A stretch of 64,000 bases of DNA. Origin: JACVRW01 sp034664085. Its GTDB lineage: Bacteria > Actinomycetota > Thermoleophilia > Solirubrobacterales > Thermoleophilaceae. Below the pieces are notes generated by a model. The model searched no databases. It saw only the letters and a program-made list of their open reading frames with translations, and was not told the DNA's origin. The translations under genes and the position numbers were made by a program. Shown here in pieces: positions 7,372-16,080 of this stretch. The stretch covers positions 62,001 to 126,000 of the forward strand of contig JAXDII010000026.1 of assembly GCA_034664085.1 (NCBI GenBank). The letters run 5' to 3'. Position 1 is the first letter of the stretch; every line of letters begins with the position of its first letter.

Positions 7372-7770
7372 CTAGAGGCCGTCGCGGAGATCGAACGCCT
7401 CGTCGGCGTCCTCGAGCGACGGCTTGCGGAAGAAGCGCGGGTTGACGCAGTCGAAGGCCTCGCTGTAGCCGTCGTAGGCGCGCTCGACGGTGGAGCGGCA
7501 CTGGGGCAGCGGGATGCCGCTCATCTTGACGCCGCCGAAGCCGTGGCGGGTGCGCTCGGCCTGTTCGAAGAGCTCCACGTCGATCTCGCCGCGGAAGACC
7601 TTGTTCATGCAGCCCATGAAGCGGCGGCCGGTGTCCTCGTCGTCGTAGAGGTAGAGGTACTGGCAGCCCGATGCGACGCACCCGGAGGGGTGGACGACGC
7701 GGTCGCAGAAGGAGCAGCACTGCCTGCACTCGTGCAGCTCTGCTGACGTTCGGGCGGGTATGGGCGCCAC
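7372..7770 (-). CDS. Cysteine-rich protein of unknown function downstream of dnaE
   Basis: A 132-residue protein with GTG start, 27 bases after the dnaE stop on the same strand, so probably co-transcribed. I do not recognise the family. The N-terminal half packs seven cysteines: HECRQCCSFCDRVVHPSGC, then ASGCQYLYLYDDEDTG and FMGCMNKVFRG; an eighth follows in LPQCRS and a ninth in FDCVNPRFFRKPS. The spacing C-x2-C-C-x2-C suggests a zinc or iron-sulfur site. There is no signal peptide. Its place behind the replicative polymerase may be fortuitous. Confidence 0.7.
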   Translation of the reverse strand: MAPIPARTSAELHECRQCCSFCDRVVHPSGCVASGCQYLYLYDDEDTGRRFMGCMNKVFRGEIDVELFEQAERTRHGFGGVKMSGIPLPQCRSTVERAYDGYSEAFDCVNPRFFRKPSLEDADEAFDLRDGL

Positions 7771-7797
7771 TCGGTGAGTGTAGAGGCGAGGCTCGCC

Positions 7798-10700
7798 TCA
7801 AGCGACGACGCGTGCGGCCCCGTGCAGCGCCGAGAGCTCGGACCGGCAGGCGTTGGATCCCGACACCTTGAACTCGGGCCCGAGCACCAGCTTGCGCTCG
7901 CCCACGGCCAGCAGCAGCTCCTGCTCGCCGGGGTGGTGGCCGACGACCTCCTTGAGCTCCTCGAGGAAGGTGTCGGGCACGCCCGGAGCGACGTGGAGGC
8001 AGAGGCGACGAACGACCGCCTCGGTGACCGCTTCCTCGGCCGCGCGAAGGACCTCCTCGTCGCTCGGGTCGAACGGCTCGACCTCCTGCGCGACGAGCTT
8101 GGTCTCCCCCGCCTCCTTGTGGTCGACGCGTCCGCGCACGATCACGATCTTGTCCACGTCGACCTTGTCGGCGTTGGCAGCGTAGGCGGAGTTGAACACG
8201 AGCAGCTCGACCTGGCCCTCGAGGTCGTCGAGCGTGGCGAACATCATCGGATCGCCCTTCTTGGTGCGGATCCGCTTGCATTCGGCGATCATCCCGCCCG
8301 CGGTCACCCACTCGCCGTCCTTCTTGCCGGCCAGGTCGGCCAGCGAGCAGTCCACCTTCGCCCGCAGCGCGTGGCGTACCTCCTTGAGCGGGTGGCTCGA
8401 GAGGAACAGGCCGAGCGTCTCCTTCTCCCAGGTGTTCAGCTGCTTGCGGTCGTCGGGCAGCGGCGGGATCGGCAGGTCGTGGTGGGCGACGGCCTCCGCG
8501 CTGCCGCCTTCGAGGTCGAAGAAGGAGCTCTGGCCGCTGAGCGCGTCCTGCTGCGACTGGATGCCGGCGGCCTGCGCCTGAGGCAGCACCTGGGCGACCC
8601 CGGTGCGCGTGCCCGTCAGGGAGTCGAAGGCCCCGCACTTGACGAGCGACTCGCTCGCCTTCTTGTTGACGGCCTGGCAGTCCACGCGCCGGCAGAAGTC
8701 CCAGATCGACGTGAACGGGCCGCCCTCCTCGCGGGCGCGGATGATCGCCTCGACGGCCAGGTAGCCGAGCCCCTTCACGGCGTCGAGGCCGAAGCGGATG
8801 TTGCCCTCCACGACCTTGAAGTCGTGCCCGGACTGGTTCACGTCCGGCGGCAGCACCTCGATGCCCATGTCCTCGCACTGTGCGACGAAGAACGGCACCT
8901 TGTCCTTGGTCGACATCACCGAGGAGATCAGGGCGGCCATGTACTCGGCCGGATAGTTGGCCTTGAGCCAGGCGGTGCGGTACGAGATCAGCCCGTAGCA
9001 AGCGGCGTGGCTGCGGTTGAACGAGTAGTCCGCGGCCGCCTCGTTGACACCCCACAGCTCCGCGATCACCGGCTCGGAGGTGCCGGTGGAGCGCGCGCCC
9101 TCGAAGAAGCGGTCCTTCAGCGCGGCCATGCGGTCGCGCTGCTTCTTGCCGATCGCCTTGCGCAGGTCGTCGGCCTCTGGACCGGAGAAGCCGGCGATCG
9201 CCTTGGCGATCTGCATCGACTGCTCCTGGTAGAGGATCACGCCGCGCGAGGACTCGGTGATCGGGCGCAGACGCTCGTCCGTGTAGCTGATCGCGTCCGG
9301 ATTGCGCTTATTGCGGGCGTAGGTGTCGATGAAGCGCATCGCGCCGGGCCGGTAGAGCGCCACCAGCGCGACGAGGTCGTTGAACTCGGTCGGCCGGACC
9401 TTCTTGAGGGCGTCGCGCATGCCGTCGGACTCGAACTGGAACACGCCGACGGCATCGCCGCGCGCGAGCATCTCGTAGGTCTTGGCGTCGTCGAGCGGCA
9501 GCGTGATCATGTCCGGGCGGCCGCCCGTCGACTGCTCGATGATGTCGAGCGCCGCCTCGATCACGTCGAGGTTGCGCAGCCCCAGGAAGTCCATCTTGAG
9601 CAGGCCGATCTCCTCGATCGGCTTCATCGGGTACTGCGTGACGGTGCGGTACGAGCGCTCGCCGTCCGGGCTCGAGCCGCTCTTGTCCTCGGCCAGCTGG
9701 AGCGGCACGATGTCGGTCAGCGGGCGGTCCGCGATCACGACCGCGGCGGCATGGATGGACGAGTTGCGAACGATCCCCTCGAGCCCCTTGGCGACCTCGA
9801 TGATCTGGCGCGCCTCGGGCTCGGAGTCGTAGACCCGCCGTAGGTCGGCCTCCTCGGTCAGGTACTGGTCGAACGACTTCGACCTCCCCATGATCGGCTC
9901 GGGGATCAGCTTCGCGATGCGATCGCCGGCGCCGTAGTCGAAGCCGAGCACGCGGGCGGCGTCGCGGGTGGCGGCGCGCGGGTACATGCGGCCGAAGGTG
10001 ATGATCTGCGCGACCGACTCGCGCCCGTACTTGTCGGCCACGTACTGGATCACGCGGTCGCGCCCCTTGACCGAGAAGTCGATGTCGATGTCCGGCATCG
10101 AGATGCGCTCGGCGTTGAGGAAGCGCTCGAACAGCAGGTCGTACTCGATCGGGTCGACGTCGGTGATCTGCAGGGCGTACGAGACGATCGAGCCGGCCGC
10201 CGAGCCGCGCCCCGGTCCCACCGCGATGCCGCTGTCCTTCGCGAACTTGACGAAGTCCCAGACGATCAGGAAGTAGGCCGAGAAGCCCATCTTCTCGATC
10301 ACGCCCAGCTCCAGCTCGAGCCGCTCGACGGCCTCGGCGGGCGGCGGGTCGCCGTAGCGGCGGCGCAGGCCCTCCTCGGCGAGCCGCCGCAGGTAGGTCC
10401 CCTCGGGCTCGCCGTCCGGCGCGATGAAGCGCGGGATCAGCATCTTGCCGAGCTCCATCTCGATCTCGCAGCGGTCGGCGATCTCGACCGTGGTGGCGAT
10501 CGACTCGGGCCACTCGGCGAACGCGGCCGCCATCTCGTCGGAGCCCTTGAGGTAGAACTCGTTCGTGTCGAAGGTCAGCTTCGGCTCGGCCAGCGTGCTC
10601 TTGGTCTGGACGCAGAGCAGCGCCTTGTGGTTGTCGAAGTCGTCGCGGCCGAGGTAGTGGACGTCGCCGGTGGCGACCAGCGGCCGGCCCAGCTCGCGGG

Positions 10701-11280
10701 CGATGCGGACGATGCCCTCGTTGGCCTTGTCCTGGTCGGAGATGCCGTTCTTCTGGACTTCGAAGTAGACGTTGTCGGTGCCGAACACCTGCATCAGCTC
10801 GTCGGCGTGGGCACGCGCCTCGCCGGCGATGTCGTCGACCAGGCGGCGGCAGAAGCGCGACTGGAGGCAGCCGGTGAGCGCGATCACGCCCTCCGAGTAG
10901 CGCTCCAGCAGCGGCAGGTCGACGTTCGCCTTGCCGCGCTTGTAGCCCTCGAGGTACCCGGCGGAGCTGAGCTTGACGAGGTTGCGGAAGCCGGCGTCGC
11001 TGGAGGCGAGCAGCGTCAGGTGGTTGCGCTCGTAGCGCACCTCCTCGGTCTTGCAGTCGTCGACGAAGTAGGCCTCGAGGCCGACGATCGGCTTGATGCC
11101 GTGCTTGCGGCAGGCCTGGTAGTGCTCCACGGCTCCGTTCATGACGCCGTGGTCGGTCAGGCCGAGCGCCGGCTGCCCGAACGAGGCGGCGCGCTCCGCC
11201 AAGGCATCGATGCGGCAGGCCCCGTCGAGGACGGAGTACTCGGAATGGACGTGGAGATGGGCGAACGAAGCGGGAGGCAC
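7798..11280 (-). CDS. dnaE: DNA polymerase III alpha subunit (replicative, DnaE1 type)
   Basis: The catalytic C-family polymerase of the replisome, 1160 residues. Order: PHP domain from the first residues (FAHLHVHSEYSVLDG, GLTDHGVMNG), intact metal ligands suggesting an active PHP proofreading exonuclease as known for actinobacterial DnaE1; palm with GPGRGSAAGSIVSYAL and the catalytic MPDIDIDFS at about residue 395; fingers (GVILYQEQSMQIAK, NRSHAACYGLISYRTAWLKA); helix-hairpin-helix region; C-terminal OB fold (ATLDDLEGQVELLVFN) and tau-binding tail. I start at GTG 11280, directly before the PHP domain; no strong ribosome site is seen, and an upstream start is possible though it would add non-conserved sequence. 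Confidence 0.95.
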   Translation of the reverse strand: MPPASFAHLHVHSEYSVLDGACRIDALAERAASFGQPALGLTDHGVMNGAVEHYQACRKHGIKPIVGLEAYFVDDCKTEEVRYERNHLTLLASSDAGFRNLVKLSSAGYLEGYKRGKANVDLPLLERYSEGVIALTGCLQSRFCRRLVDDIAGEARAHADELMQVFGTDNVYFEVQKNGISDQDKANEGIVRIARELGRPLVATGDVHYLGRDDFDNHKALLCVQTKSTLAEPKLTFDTNEFYLKGSDEMAAAFAEWPESIATTVEIADRCEIEMELGKMLIPRFIAPDGEPEGTYLRRLAEEGLRRRYGDPPPAEAVERLELELGVIEKMGFSAYFLIVWDFVKFAKDSGIAVGPGRGSAAGSIVSYALQITDVDPIEYDLLFERFLNAERISMPDIDIDFSVKGRDRVIQYVADKYGRESVAQIITFGRMYPRAATRDAARVLGFDYGAGDRIAKLIPEPIMGRSKSFDQYLTEEADLRRVYDSEPEARQIIEVAKGLEGIVRNSSIHAAAVVIADRPLTDIVPLQLAEDKSGSSPDGERSYRTVTQYPMKPIEEIGLLKMDFLGLRNLDVIEAALDIIEQSTGGRPDMITLPLDDAKTYEMLARGDAVGVFQFESDGMRDALKKVRPTEFNDLVALVALYRPGAMRFIDTYARNKRNPDAISYTDERLRPITESSRGVILYQEQSMQIAKAIAGFSGPEADDLRKAIGKKQRDRMAALKDRFFEGARSTGTSEPVIAELWGVNEAAADYSFNRSHAACYGLISYRTAWLKANYPAEYMAALISSVMSTKDKVPFFVAQCEDMGIEVLPPDVNQSGHDFKVVEGNIRFGLDAVKGLGYLAVEAIIRAREEGGPFTSIWDFCRRVDCQAVNKKASESLVKCGAFDSLTGTRTGVAQVLPQAQAAGIQSQQDALSGQSSFFDLEGGSAEAVAHHDLPIPPLPDDRKQLNTWEKETLGLFLSSHPLKEVRHALRAKVDCSLADLAGKKDGEWVTAGGMIAECKRIRTKKGDPMMFATLDDLEGQVELLVFNSAYAANADKVDVDKIVIVRGRVDHKEAGETKLVAQEVEPFDPSDEEVLRAAEEAVTEAVVRRLCLHVAPGVPDTFLEELKEVVGHHPGEQELLLAVGERKLVLGPEFKVSGSNACRSELSALHGAARVVA

Positions 11281-11369
11281 CGGGCGCTGAATATACGTCC
11301 GGGCTCGGACTCCAAAGGGTGGCGGCGAGGGGCGCGAGCCCGCTATCTGCGGGTTGTTCCGGACGCTGA

Positions 11370-12236
11370 CTAGCGGGTGTCCACGCTGCGGACCACGGCC
11401 TTGCTCCAGGCGCGCCCCGTTGTGCGGGCGCTCACGGTGACGCGGTAGCGGCGGTTGCCTGCGAGGCGGGTCAGCGGCCAGTCGACCCGGTGGGTCGCGC
11501 AGCGACGATCGTGGCGCAGCTGGGCGTGCCACCTCGTCCGGACGCCGACGGGGCGGTCGCGGCCGATCGGGCTCGACGTCTGGGTGAGGCGCAACAGGGC
11601 GCTGCCGGGCAGTCCGCAGATGCGGACGCGCAGAGCGAGGGCCCTATCGGGGCGAGGGCTGACGCCGGCCAGCCCCTGCCTGACGCGCAGCCGGGCGACG
11701 CGCGCCGCCGGCGTCCCCTCCGGCAGCCGCTCCCGGCCGTTCACCAGGGTCCAGTCGCCGCTGGTGAACGGTCCGCCGCCGGTGGCTTCGAAGCCGGGCG
11801 GCGGCTGATCGCCGGGCGACGGGCAGTTGACCGGCGGCTTGGGCAGGTAGCCGCTGTAGAGCGTCTCGTCGACCGGGCGTCCGTCGCGCGGCGGGCCGTT
11901 GTCCACCGACGCTGTGAGGAAGCCGTCGCCGGCCCGCTTGCCGGTCTCGATGCGGAAGCCCCCCACGGCGGTGTTGCCGGAGACGTTGGAGCAGGTCAGG
12001 CTGGCGGTGAAGTCGAGGTAGCCGCTCACGATCAGGGTGCCCGTGGGGTCCTCGCCGTTGGGTCCGGACTGGCTCGTGTACGTGAAGTCGGTCAGGAGCA
12101 CGTGCCCCGCGCCGAACGAGGAGTCGACCCTCTCCGTCGGGGCCGGGGTCTCGGTCGGGTCCTGTCCCGGCACAGAGCCGGGCAGCGCCATGACCGCCAG
12201 CGCGAACGTCCCGACGACGAGCGGGATCATGCGCAT
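11370..12236 (-). CDS. Secreted protein of unknown function
   Basis: A 288-residue protein not assigned to a family. An N-terminal signal sequence (MIPLVVGTFALAVMALPGSV) is followed by a Pro/Thr-rich linker (QDPTETPAPTERVDSS). The middle region (about 45-150) looks beta-rich, with a Cys pair around LTCSNVSG and VNCPSPGD. The C-terminal 100 residues are Arg-rich with strand-like segments (ALALRVRICGL, RRYRVTVSARTTGRAWSKAV) as in actinobacterial secreted Ig-like repeats. The start could be Met 1 or Met 3. It is divergent from the alpha/beta-hydrolase gene, 56 bases between starts. Confidence 0.65.
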   Translation of the reverse strand: MRMIPLVVGTFALAVMALPGSVPGQDPTETPAPTERVDSSFGAGHVLLTDFTYTSQSGPNGEDPTGTLIVSGYLDFTASLTCSNVSGNTAVGGFRIETGKRAGDGFLTASVDNGPPRDGRPVDETLYSGYLPKPPVNCPSPGDQPPPGFEATGGGPFTSGDWTLVNGRERLPEGTPAARVARLRVRQGLAGVSPRPDRALALRVRICGLPGSALLRLTQTSSPIGRDRPVGVRTRWHAQLRHDRRCATHRVDWPLTRLAGNRRYRVTVSARTTGRAWSKAVVRSVDTR

Positions 12237-12292
12237 TGGGTCTTGACCTATCAGGTCCCGCCCACCGCGTCAAGCTAGGGTCGCGGGCACCG

Positions 12293-12907
12293 ATGCTCGA
12301 AGTCGCCACTCCCCACGGTCCCGCGCGCGTCCATCTGCACCCCGCCGGCACGCCGCGAGCGGCGCTCGTGCTCGGCCATGGAGCCGGCGGCGGCATCGGC
12401 TCGCAGGACCTGGTGGCGGTCACCGACGCCGCGCTTTCCGAGGGGGTCAGCGTGGCGCTGGTCGAACAGCCCTACCGCGTGGCGGGGCGCCGGGCGCCCG
12501 CTCCGGCGCGCCAGCTCGACGCCGCCTGGACGGCGGTCATCGGGCACCTGCTCGCCGTCGAGCTGCGGGGGCTGCCGCTGATCGTCGGCGGACGCTCGAT
12601 GGGCGCCCGCGTGGCGTGCCGCACCGCCGCGGACACCGGGGCGGCCGGGGTGCTGTGCCTGGCGTTCCCGCTGAGTCCGCCCCGCCGCAAGAACGCGCCG
12701 CCCAAGAGCCGCCTCGACGAGCTCGACGCCGTGACCCTCCCCACCCTGGTCGTCCAGGGACAGAGCGACCCCTTCGGCATGCCCCCGCCCGGCCCCAGCC
12801 GCACCGTGGTGGAGGTGCCGGGCAACCACAGCCTGCGCACCGACCTCGATGCGGTGGCGGAGGCGGTGCGGGAGTGGCTCCGGCGCGCGGTGGCCGCGCG
12901 GGCTTGA
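12293..12907 (+). CDS. Alpha/beta hydrolase of the Tex30/KANL3-like group
   Basis: A 204-residue cytosolic hydrolase. Visible landmarks: the oxyanion-hole loop ALVLGHGAGGGIGSQDL, the nucleophile elbow GGRSMGARVACR (Ser), the strand before the acid LVVQGQSDPFGMP (Asp), and the terminal catalytic His in EVPGNHSLRTD. This arrangement matches the compact Tex30/KANL3-like alpha/beta hydrolases related to dienelactone hydrolase. The substrate is unknown. The start at 12293 gives the family's usual short N terminus; an earlier in-frame ATG at 12236 would overlap the divergent gene's start codon. Confidence 0.8.
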   Translation: MLEVATPHGPARVHLHPAGTPRAALVLGHGAGGGIGSQDLVAVTDAALSEGVSVALVEQPYRVAGRRAPAPARQLDAAWTAVIGHLLAVELRGLPLIVGGRSMGARVACRTAADTGAAGVLCLAFPLSPPRRKNAPPKSRLDELDAVTLPTLVVQGQSDPFGMPPPGPSRTVVEVPGNHSLRTDLDAVAEAVREWLRRAVAARA

Positions 12908-13003
12908 CACGGGCCCCGTCTGGTGGTCACCTTGAGGTCCGCGACCCGCTGAGTCGCGGGCAGCTGCCACGTCACTTCCACGACATGCCGGGGGTGAGCC
13001 GAG

Positions 13004-14953
13004 ATGGGTGGCAGAGATGTCGAAGCCCCGCCGGACGAGGACCACCGGACGGCCATGCAGCGGCGCGTCCGCGAGGCGTTGCGTCGCCACACCGAGCTGG
13101 AGGACGAGGAGCCGCGGGAGCCGCGTGAGCAGGAGCCGGCGGTGGAGTTTCCGGCGTGCGAGCCGCCGGACGTCCGCACGCCGCCGAGCTTCGTCGTCCC
13201 GTACCGCCGCTCCGTCCTGATCGATCCGATTCCGGTTGCGCTCGGCGATCCGATCGAGGGGCTTCCGCTGGTCCAGATCGCCTGCGTCGAGGTCGCCGGG
13301 GACGGCCTCGAGCTCACGGCCGGCGTGTCGGTGACGCTCGAGCAGCGCTGGAACCTTGTCCGCACGGCGCTCGGGGACCTCGCTTCGGTCATTGCCCTCG
13401 CGCCTGGTGAGGACCTGACCCTGGAGTTCACGCAAAGCCAGCGGAAGGTCCTCGACGAGAGCACGGTCGAGTCGGTCGAGTCGATCCGCAGCGACGAGAG
13501 CACGACCCTGGACAAGGAGGTCGTCGACATCGCTCGGTCGAGCGCCCGAACGCACAACTGGCACGTCGACGGCAGCGGGTCGTACGGGGTCGGCGCGTTC
13601 AAGATCGGCGCGAGCGGCGGCGTCTCGACGAGCGTGAGCCAGAGCGCTCAGACATCGATCCAGCAGGTCAGCGAGACCACCCGCAAGTCCGCGAACAGCC
13701 TCAAGACGCTGAAGAAGATCGAGGTCCACGGCGTCAGCGAGGCGTTCGTGCAGAACCGGATGACGCGGCGGATCCGCAATCCCTATCCCGACCGCACGCT
13801 GTCGGTCAACGTGTTCCAGCTGATCAAGCACTTCTCGGTCCTGACCGATCTGGCCGAGACGCGCCTCGCGCTGTTCATCGACGTGCTCGATCTCGACTTC
13901 GACTCCGGCTTCGTGGTCGCGCACGGCGACTTCCTGCGGGCGAACCTGCTCGACTCCGCCCTGCTCGACGAGCTGCCGCTGGCCATCCAGGGAGCGCAGC
14001 CCGAGCCCCCGGCCCGGTCCCAGCAGGAGGTGACCGCCTGGGCGGAACGGGCGCTCGCCTACCTCTTCGACGAGCCGAACGTCTTCAACGTCCCGGGGAT
14101 CTCCGTCGGACCGCTCGGACCCCCCGCGCCGGTCGATCCGAACGCTCCCTCGTCGTCATTCGACGCGCAGATCTACCCGGATGAGAGCGGGTTCGACGAC
14201 GCGCTCAGGAACGAGCTGGGCGTTGTCTTCACGAGCCTCAACGTGTTCTTCCGCGTGTACGAGGACCTGAAAGCGGCCAGCCAGCTGGACCAAAACGCGC
14301 TCGCACTCGCGCTCGCGCTCGCCGATGACGTCGGCGCGAAGTGGACGGGCGCCCCGCCTGACCGTGTGCAGAACGTGCTGGACGTGGGCTCGTACACGGA
14401 GATCTTCCGCCGTCTCTCGGGCTTCCTCGCAATCGTGGCCAACGTGCTCAAGCCGCTGGTTCAGCCGGCGGAATCCGATCTGCAGGCGCTCGCCGCGCGC
14501 GAGCAGGGGATCTTCGCCCTCTCGCGTCTGCTTCGTCACCTCAACTGCAACGAGAACTACTACATCCAGCGGCTCCTCGCCTACCTGGCGCAGAGCACGA
14601 AGAGCCAGGCGATCGTCGACTTCGTCAACGTCGTCCTGGACCGCGCCGCGCTCCCACCGGAGGTTCGCGCCCGGTACGACGTGGAGCGGTCCTTCGTATC
14701 CCGGCAGCAGGTGGTCGTCCCCGGCGTCCGCCGCCTCCGACGGGGCGTTGCGGATCGCCTCGTCCCCGCCACGGCCGCCAACGGAGACGGCGAGGTCACT
14801 CCGTCGGTCGACGAGGTCGAGGTGCCCGCCGACGGGATCCACCTCGAGGTCGCGGCCGGCGCATGCGTCCTCGACGGCGTTCCCACGGCCCCTCAGAGCG
14901 CTGAGATCTCGGTCGAGGGGGTGGAGCTCAGGGTGACCGGTGGCAGCGGCTGA
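13004..14953 (+). CDS. Large protein of unknown function, coupled to a caspase-like gene
   Basis: A 649-residue cytosolic protein (no signal peptide) that I do not recognise. Residues 1-60 are charged and Pro-rich. About 70-130 is a beta-rich segment ending VIALAPGEDLTLEFTQSQ. About 130-230 is Ser/Thr-rich with short repeats (STVESVESIRSDESTTLDKE, GASGGVSTSVSQSAQTSIQQ) flanking a Gly-rich centre, then basic LKTLKKIEVHG. About 245-300 has NRMTRRIRNPYPDRTLSVNV followed by FQLIKHFSVLTDLAETRLAL. The C-terminal half is mostly helical (about 380-560) with a short beta tail. Its last 14 bases overlap the GTG start of the next gene, so the products are probably made in fixed proportion and act together. 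Confidence 0.75.
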   Translation: MGGRDVEAPPDEDHRTAMQRRVREALRRHTELEDEEPREPREQEPAVEFPACEPPDVRTPPSFVVPYRRSVLIDPIPVALGDPIEGLPLVQIACVEVAGDGLELTAGVSVTLEQRWNLVRTALGDLASVIALAPGEDLTLEFTQSQRKVLDESTVESVESIRSDESTTLDKEVVDIARSSARTHNWHVDGSGSYGVGAFKIGASGGVSTSVSQSAQTSIQQVSETTRKSANSLKTLKKIEVHGVSEAFVQNRMTRRIRNPYPDRTLSVNVFQLIKHFSVLTDLAETRLALFIDVLDLDFDSGFVVAHGDFLRANLLDSALLDELPLAIQGAQPEPPARSQQEVTAWAERALAYLFDEPNVFNVPGISVGPLGPPAPVDPNAPSSSFDAQIYPDESGFDDALRNELGVVFTSLNVFFRVYEDLKAASQLDQNALALALALADDVGAKWTGAPPDRVQNVLDVGSYTEIFRRLSGFLAIVANVLKPLVQPAESDLQALAAREQGIFALSRLLRHLNCNENYYIQRLLAYLAQSTKSQAIVDFVNVVLDRAALPPEVRARYDVERSFVSRQQVVVPGVRRLRRGVADRLVPATAANGDGEVTPSVDEVEVPADGIHLEVAAGACVLDGVPTAPQSAEISVEGVELRVTGGSG

Positions 14954-15890
14954 CGAGCTGACCTACGACCTGCGCTGGTTCCTGTTGCCGGAAGTGCTGT
15001 TCAACCCCGTGGCCGCGGGCCTGGACGACGCCCGGGCGGCGTTGCGACCGAGACTGCCATGCCTCATCCGGGAGATAGACAGACTCGATCGCCGCGCGGT
15101 GGAGGCCGGCGCCAAGGCGGTCCACGAGAGGATGCTGGCGCTGGGCTTCTTCTCGGGCAGCCTCAAGAGGCGGCCGTCGAAGGACTACCTGGAGCGAGAG
15201 GTGGCCGGGCCGACGAGCCGGCTGAAAGCCGTGTCGGAGAAGGCCGCGAAGGTCTCCGTCTTCGTGTTCACCGATCCGAGGCCGCCCGGGTCCAGGAGGA
15301 ACCCGACCGAGCGGGACTGCCTGAGAAGCAACGAGAAGGGCAGCAAGCTCGACTGCGTCCTCTGCGCTTCGCGATTCGAAGCGCAGAGGCTGGCCCGGGA
15401 GACGAGGGGCCGGGCGATCGGCATCGGCGCGACGGACGGGCTCGACACCTTCTGGCGCCGGCTCGACCGGGCGACCAAGGGCCGGCAGATCACGAAGCTC
15501 TTCGTCTTCGGGCACGGCTTCCCCGACGGCATGCGCATCGGGGCCGGCGAGTTGAAGCAGGGATCGGAGGTGCCGGTGGCCTTCCAGGCGTGCCGCTTCG
15601 CCCGAAAGGCCGAGATCCGGTTCTTCGGATGCCACGTGGGTGCGGAGCGGCCGTGGGCCCCCGAGAGCTTCCTCGAGGAGATCGGGAAGGTGCTCCTGTG
15701 CCGCGGCGGATCCGTCACCGGCTTCAAGACCTTGGTCGAGAGCGAGTGCAGCCGCCGGGGGCTGAGGGTGCGCTCCGACAAGGCGGAGCCGGTGACCATC
15801 CAGATCGCGCCGTGTGACCCGGGGAAGACGCTGGCCGATGCCGTGAGGCTGCTCGACCGGTTCGTCGCGCGGGGCGAGAGGGCGGAGTGA
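14940..15890 (+). CDS. Putative clan CD (caspase-like) cysteine peptidase fold protein
   Basis: A 316-residue protein starting at GTG inside the preceding gene. Residues 1-100 are helical and charged. From about 105 a Rossmann-like alpha/beta domain starts (KVSVFVFTDPRPPG). The key pattern is a strand ending in Gly-His-Gly (TKLFVFGHGFPDGMRIG, His192) followed about 35 residues later by a strand ending in Gly-Cys (IRFFGCHVGAERPW, Cys231), with a downstream strand SVTGFKTLV. Spacing and context match the His/Cys dyad of caspase-like folds (DUF4347, C80, clostripain relatives). Family membership is inferred from this pattern only; a pseudo-enzyme or another alpha/beta fold remains possible. Confidence 0.6.
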   Translation: MAAADELTYDLRWFLLPEVLFNPVAAGLDDARAALRPRLPCLIREIDRLDRRAVEAGAKAVHERMLALGFFSGSLKRRPSKDYLEREVAGPTSRLKAVSEKAAKVSVFVFTDPRPPGSRRNPTERDCLRSNEKGSKLDCVLCASRFEAQRLARETRGRAIGIGATDGLDTFWRRLDRATKGRQITKLFVFGHGFPDGMRIGAGELKQGSEVPVAFQACRFARKAEIRFFGCHVGAERPWAPESFLEEIGKVLLCRGGSVTGFKTLVESECSRRGLRVRSDKAEPVTIQIAPCDPGKTLADAVRLLDRFVARGERAE

Positions 15891-15909
15891 GGACCGGGCC
15901 CGCGCGGGG

Positions 15910-16080
15910 CTACTCGTCCCCGCCCGTTGCCTTCGCCGCGACCAGGCCCGCCACCAGCACGAGCACAACCGTCGCGGCCGCGCCCAGCTTGACCTTGTTG
16001 CGCGCCATCTTGCGCTTGGCGACGCGGGTGGCGAACTGCCACACGACCCATCCCAGCACTGTGTAGCCCTTGGAGCTCAT
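15910..16080 (-). CDS. Small single-span membrane protein
   Basis: A 56-residue peptide: MSSKGYTVLGWVVWQFATRV, a short basic stretch (AKRKMARNKVK), then one hydrophobic segment LGAAATVVLVLVAGLVAA and a short acidic tail. The ATG overlaps the argG stop (ATGA), so it is the last gene of the arginine operon and translationally coupled. There is no family assignment; short tail-anchored proteins of this type are frequent in actinobacteria. Confidence 0.7.
   Translation of the reverse strand: MSSKGYTVLGWVVWQFATRVAKRKMARNKVKLGAAATVVLVLVAGLVAAKATGGDE

Noticed and set aside
6503..9055. 850-codon minus-strand frame covering nfo and the end of dnaE
   Set aside because: It crosses three well-supported genes on other frames, is Arg/Gly/Pro-rich throughout and matches no family.
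7774..9843. Long plus-strand open frame (689 codons) antisense to dnaE
   Set aside because: It is the shadow of the GC-rich dnaE coding strand, dominated by Leu/Val/Arg/Asp/His runs with no recognisable motif. Similar shadows lie opposite pheT, acs, actP and thrS.
11281..11532. Extended N terminus for DnaE
   Set aside because: The added 84 residues are Arg/Pro-rich and precede the PHP domain, which normally begins within the first ten residues.
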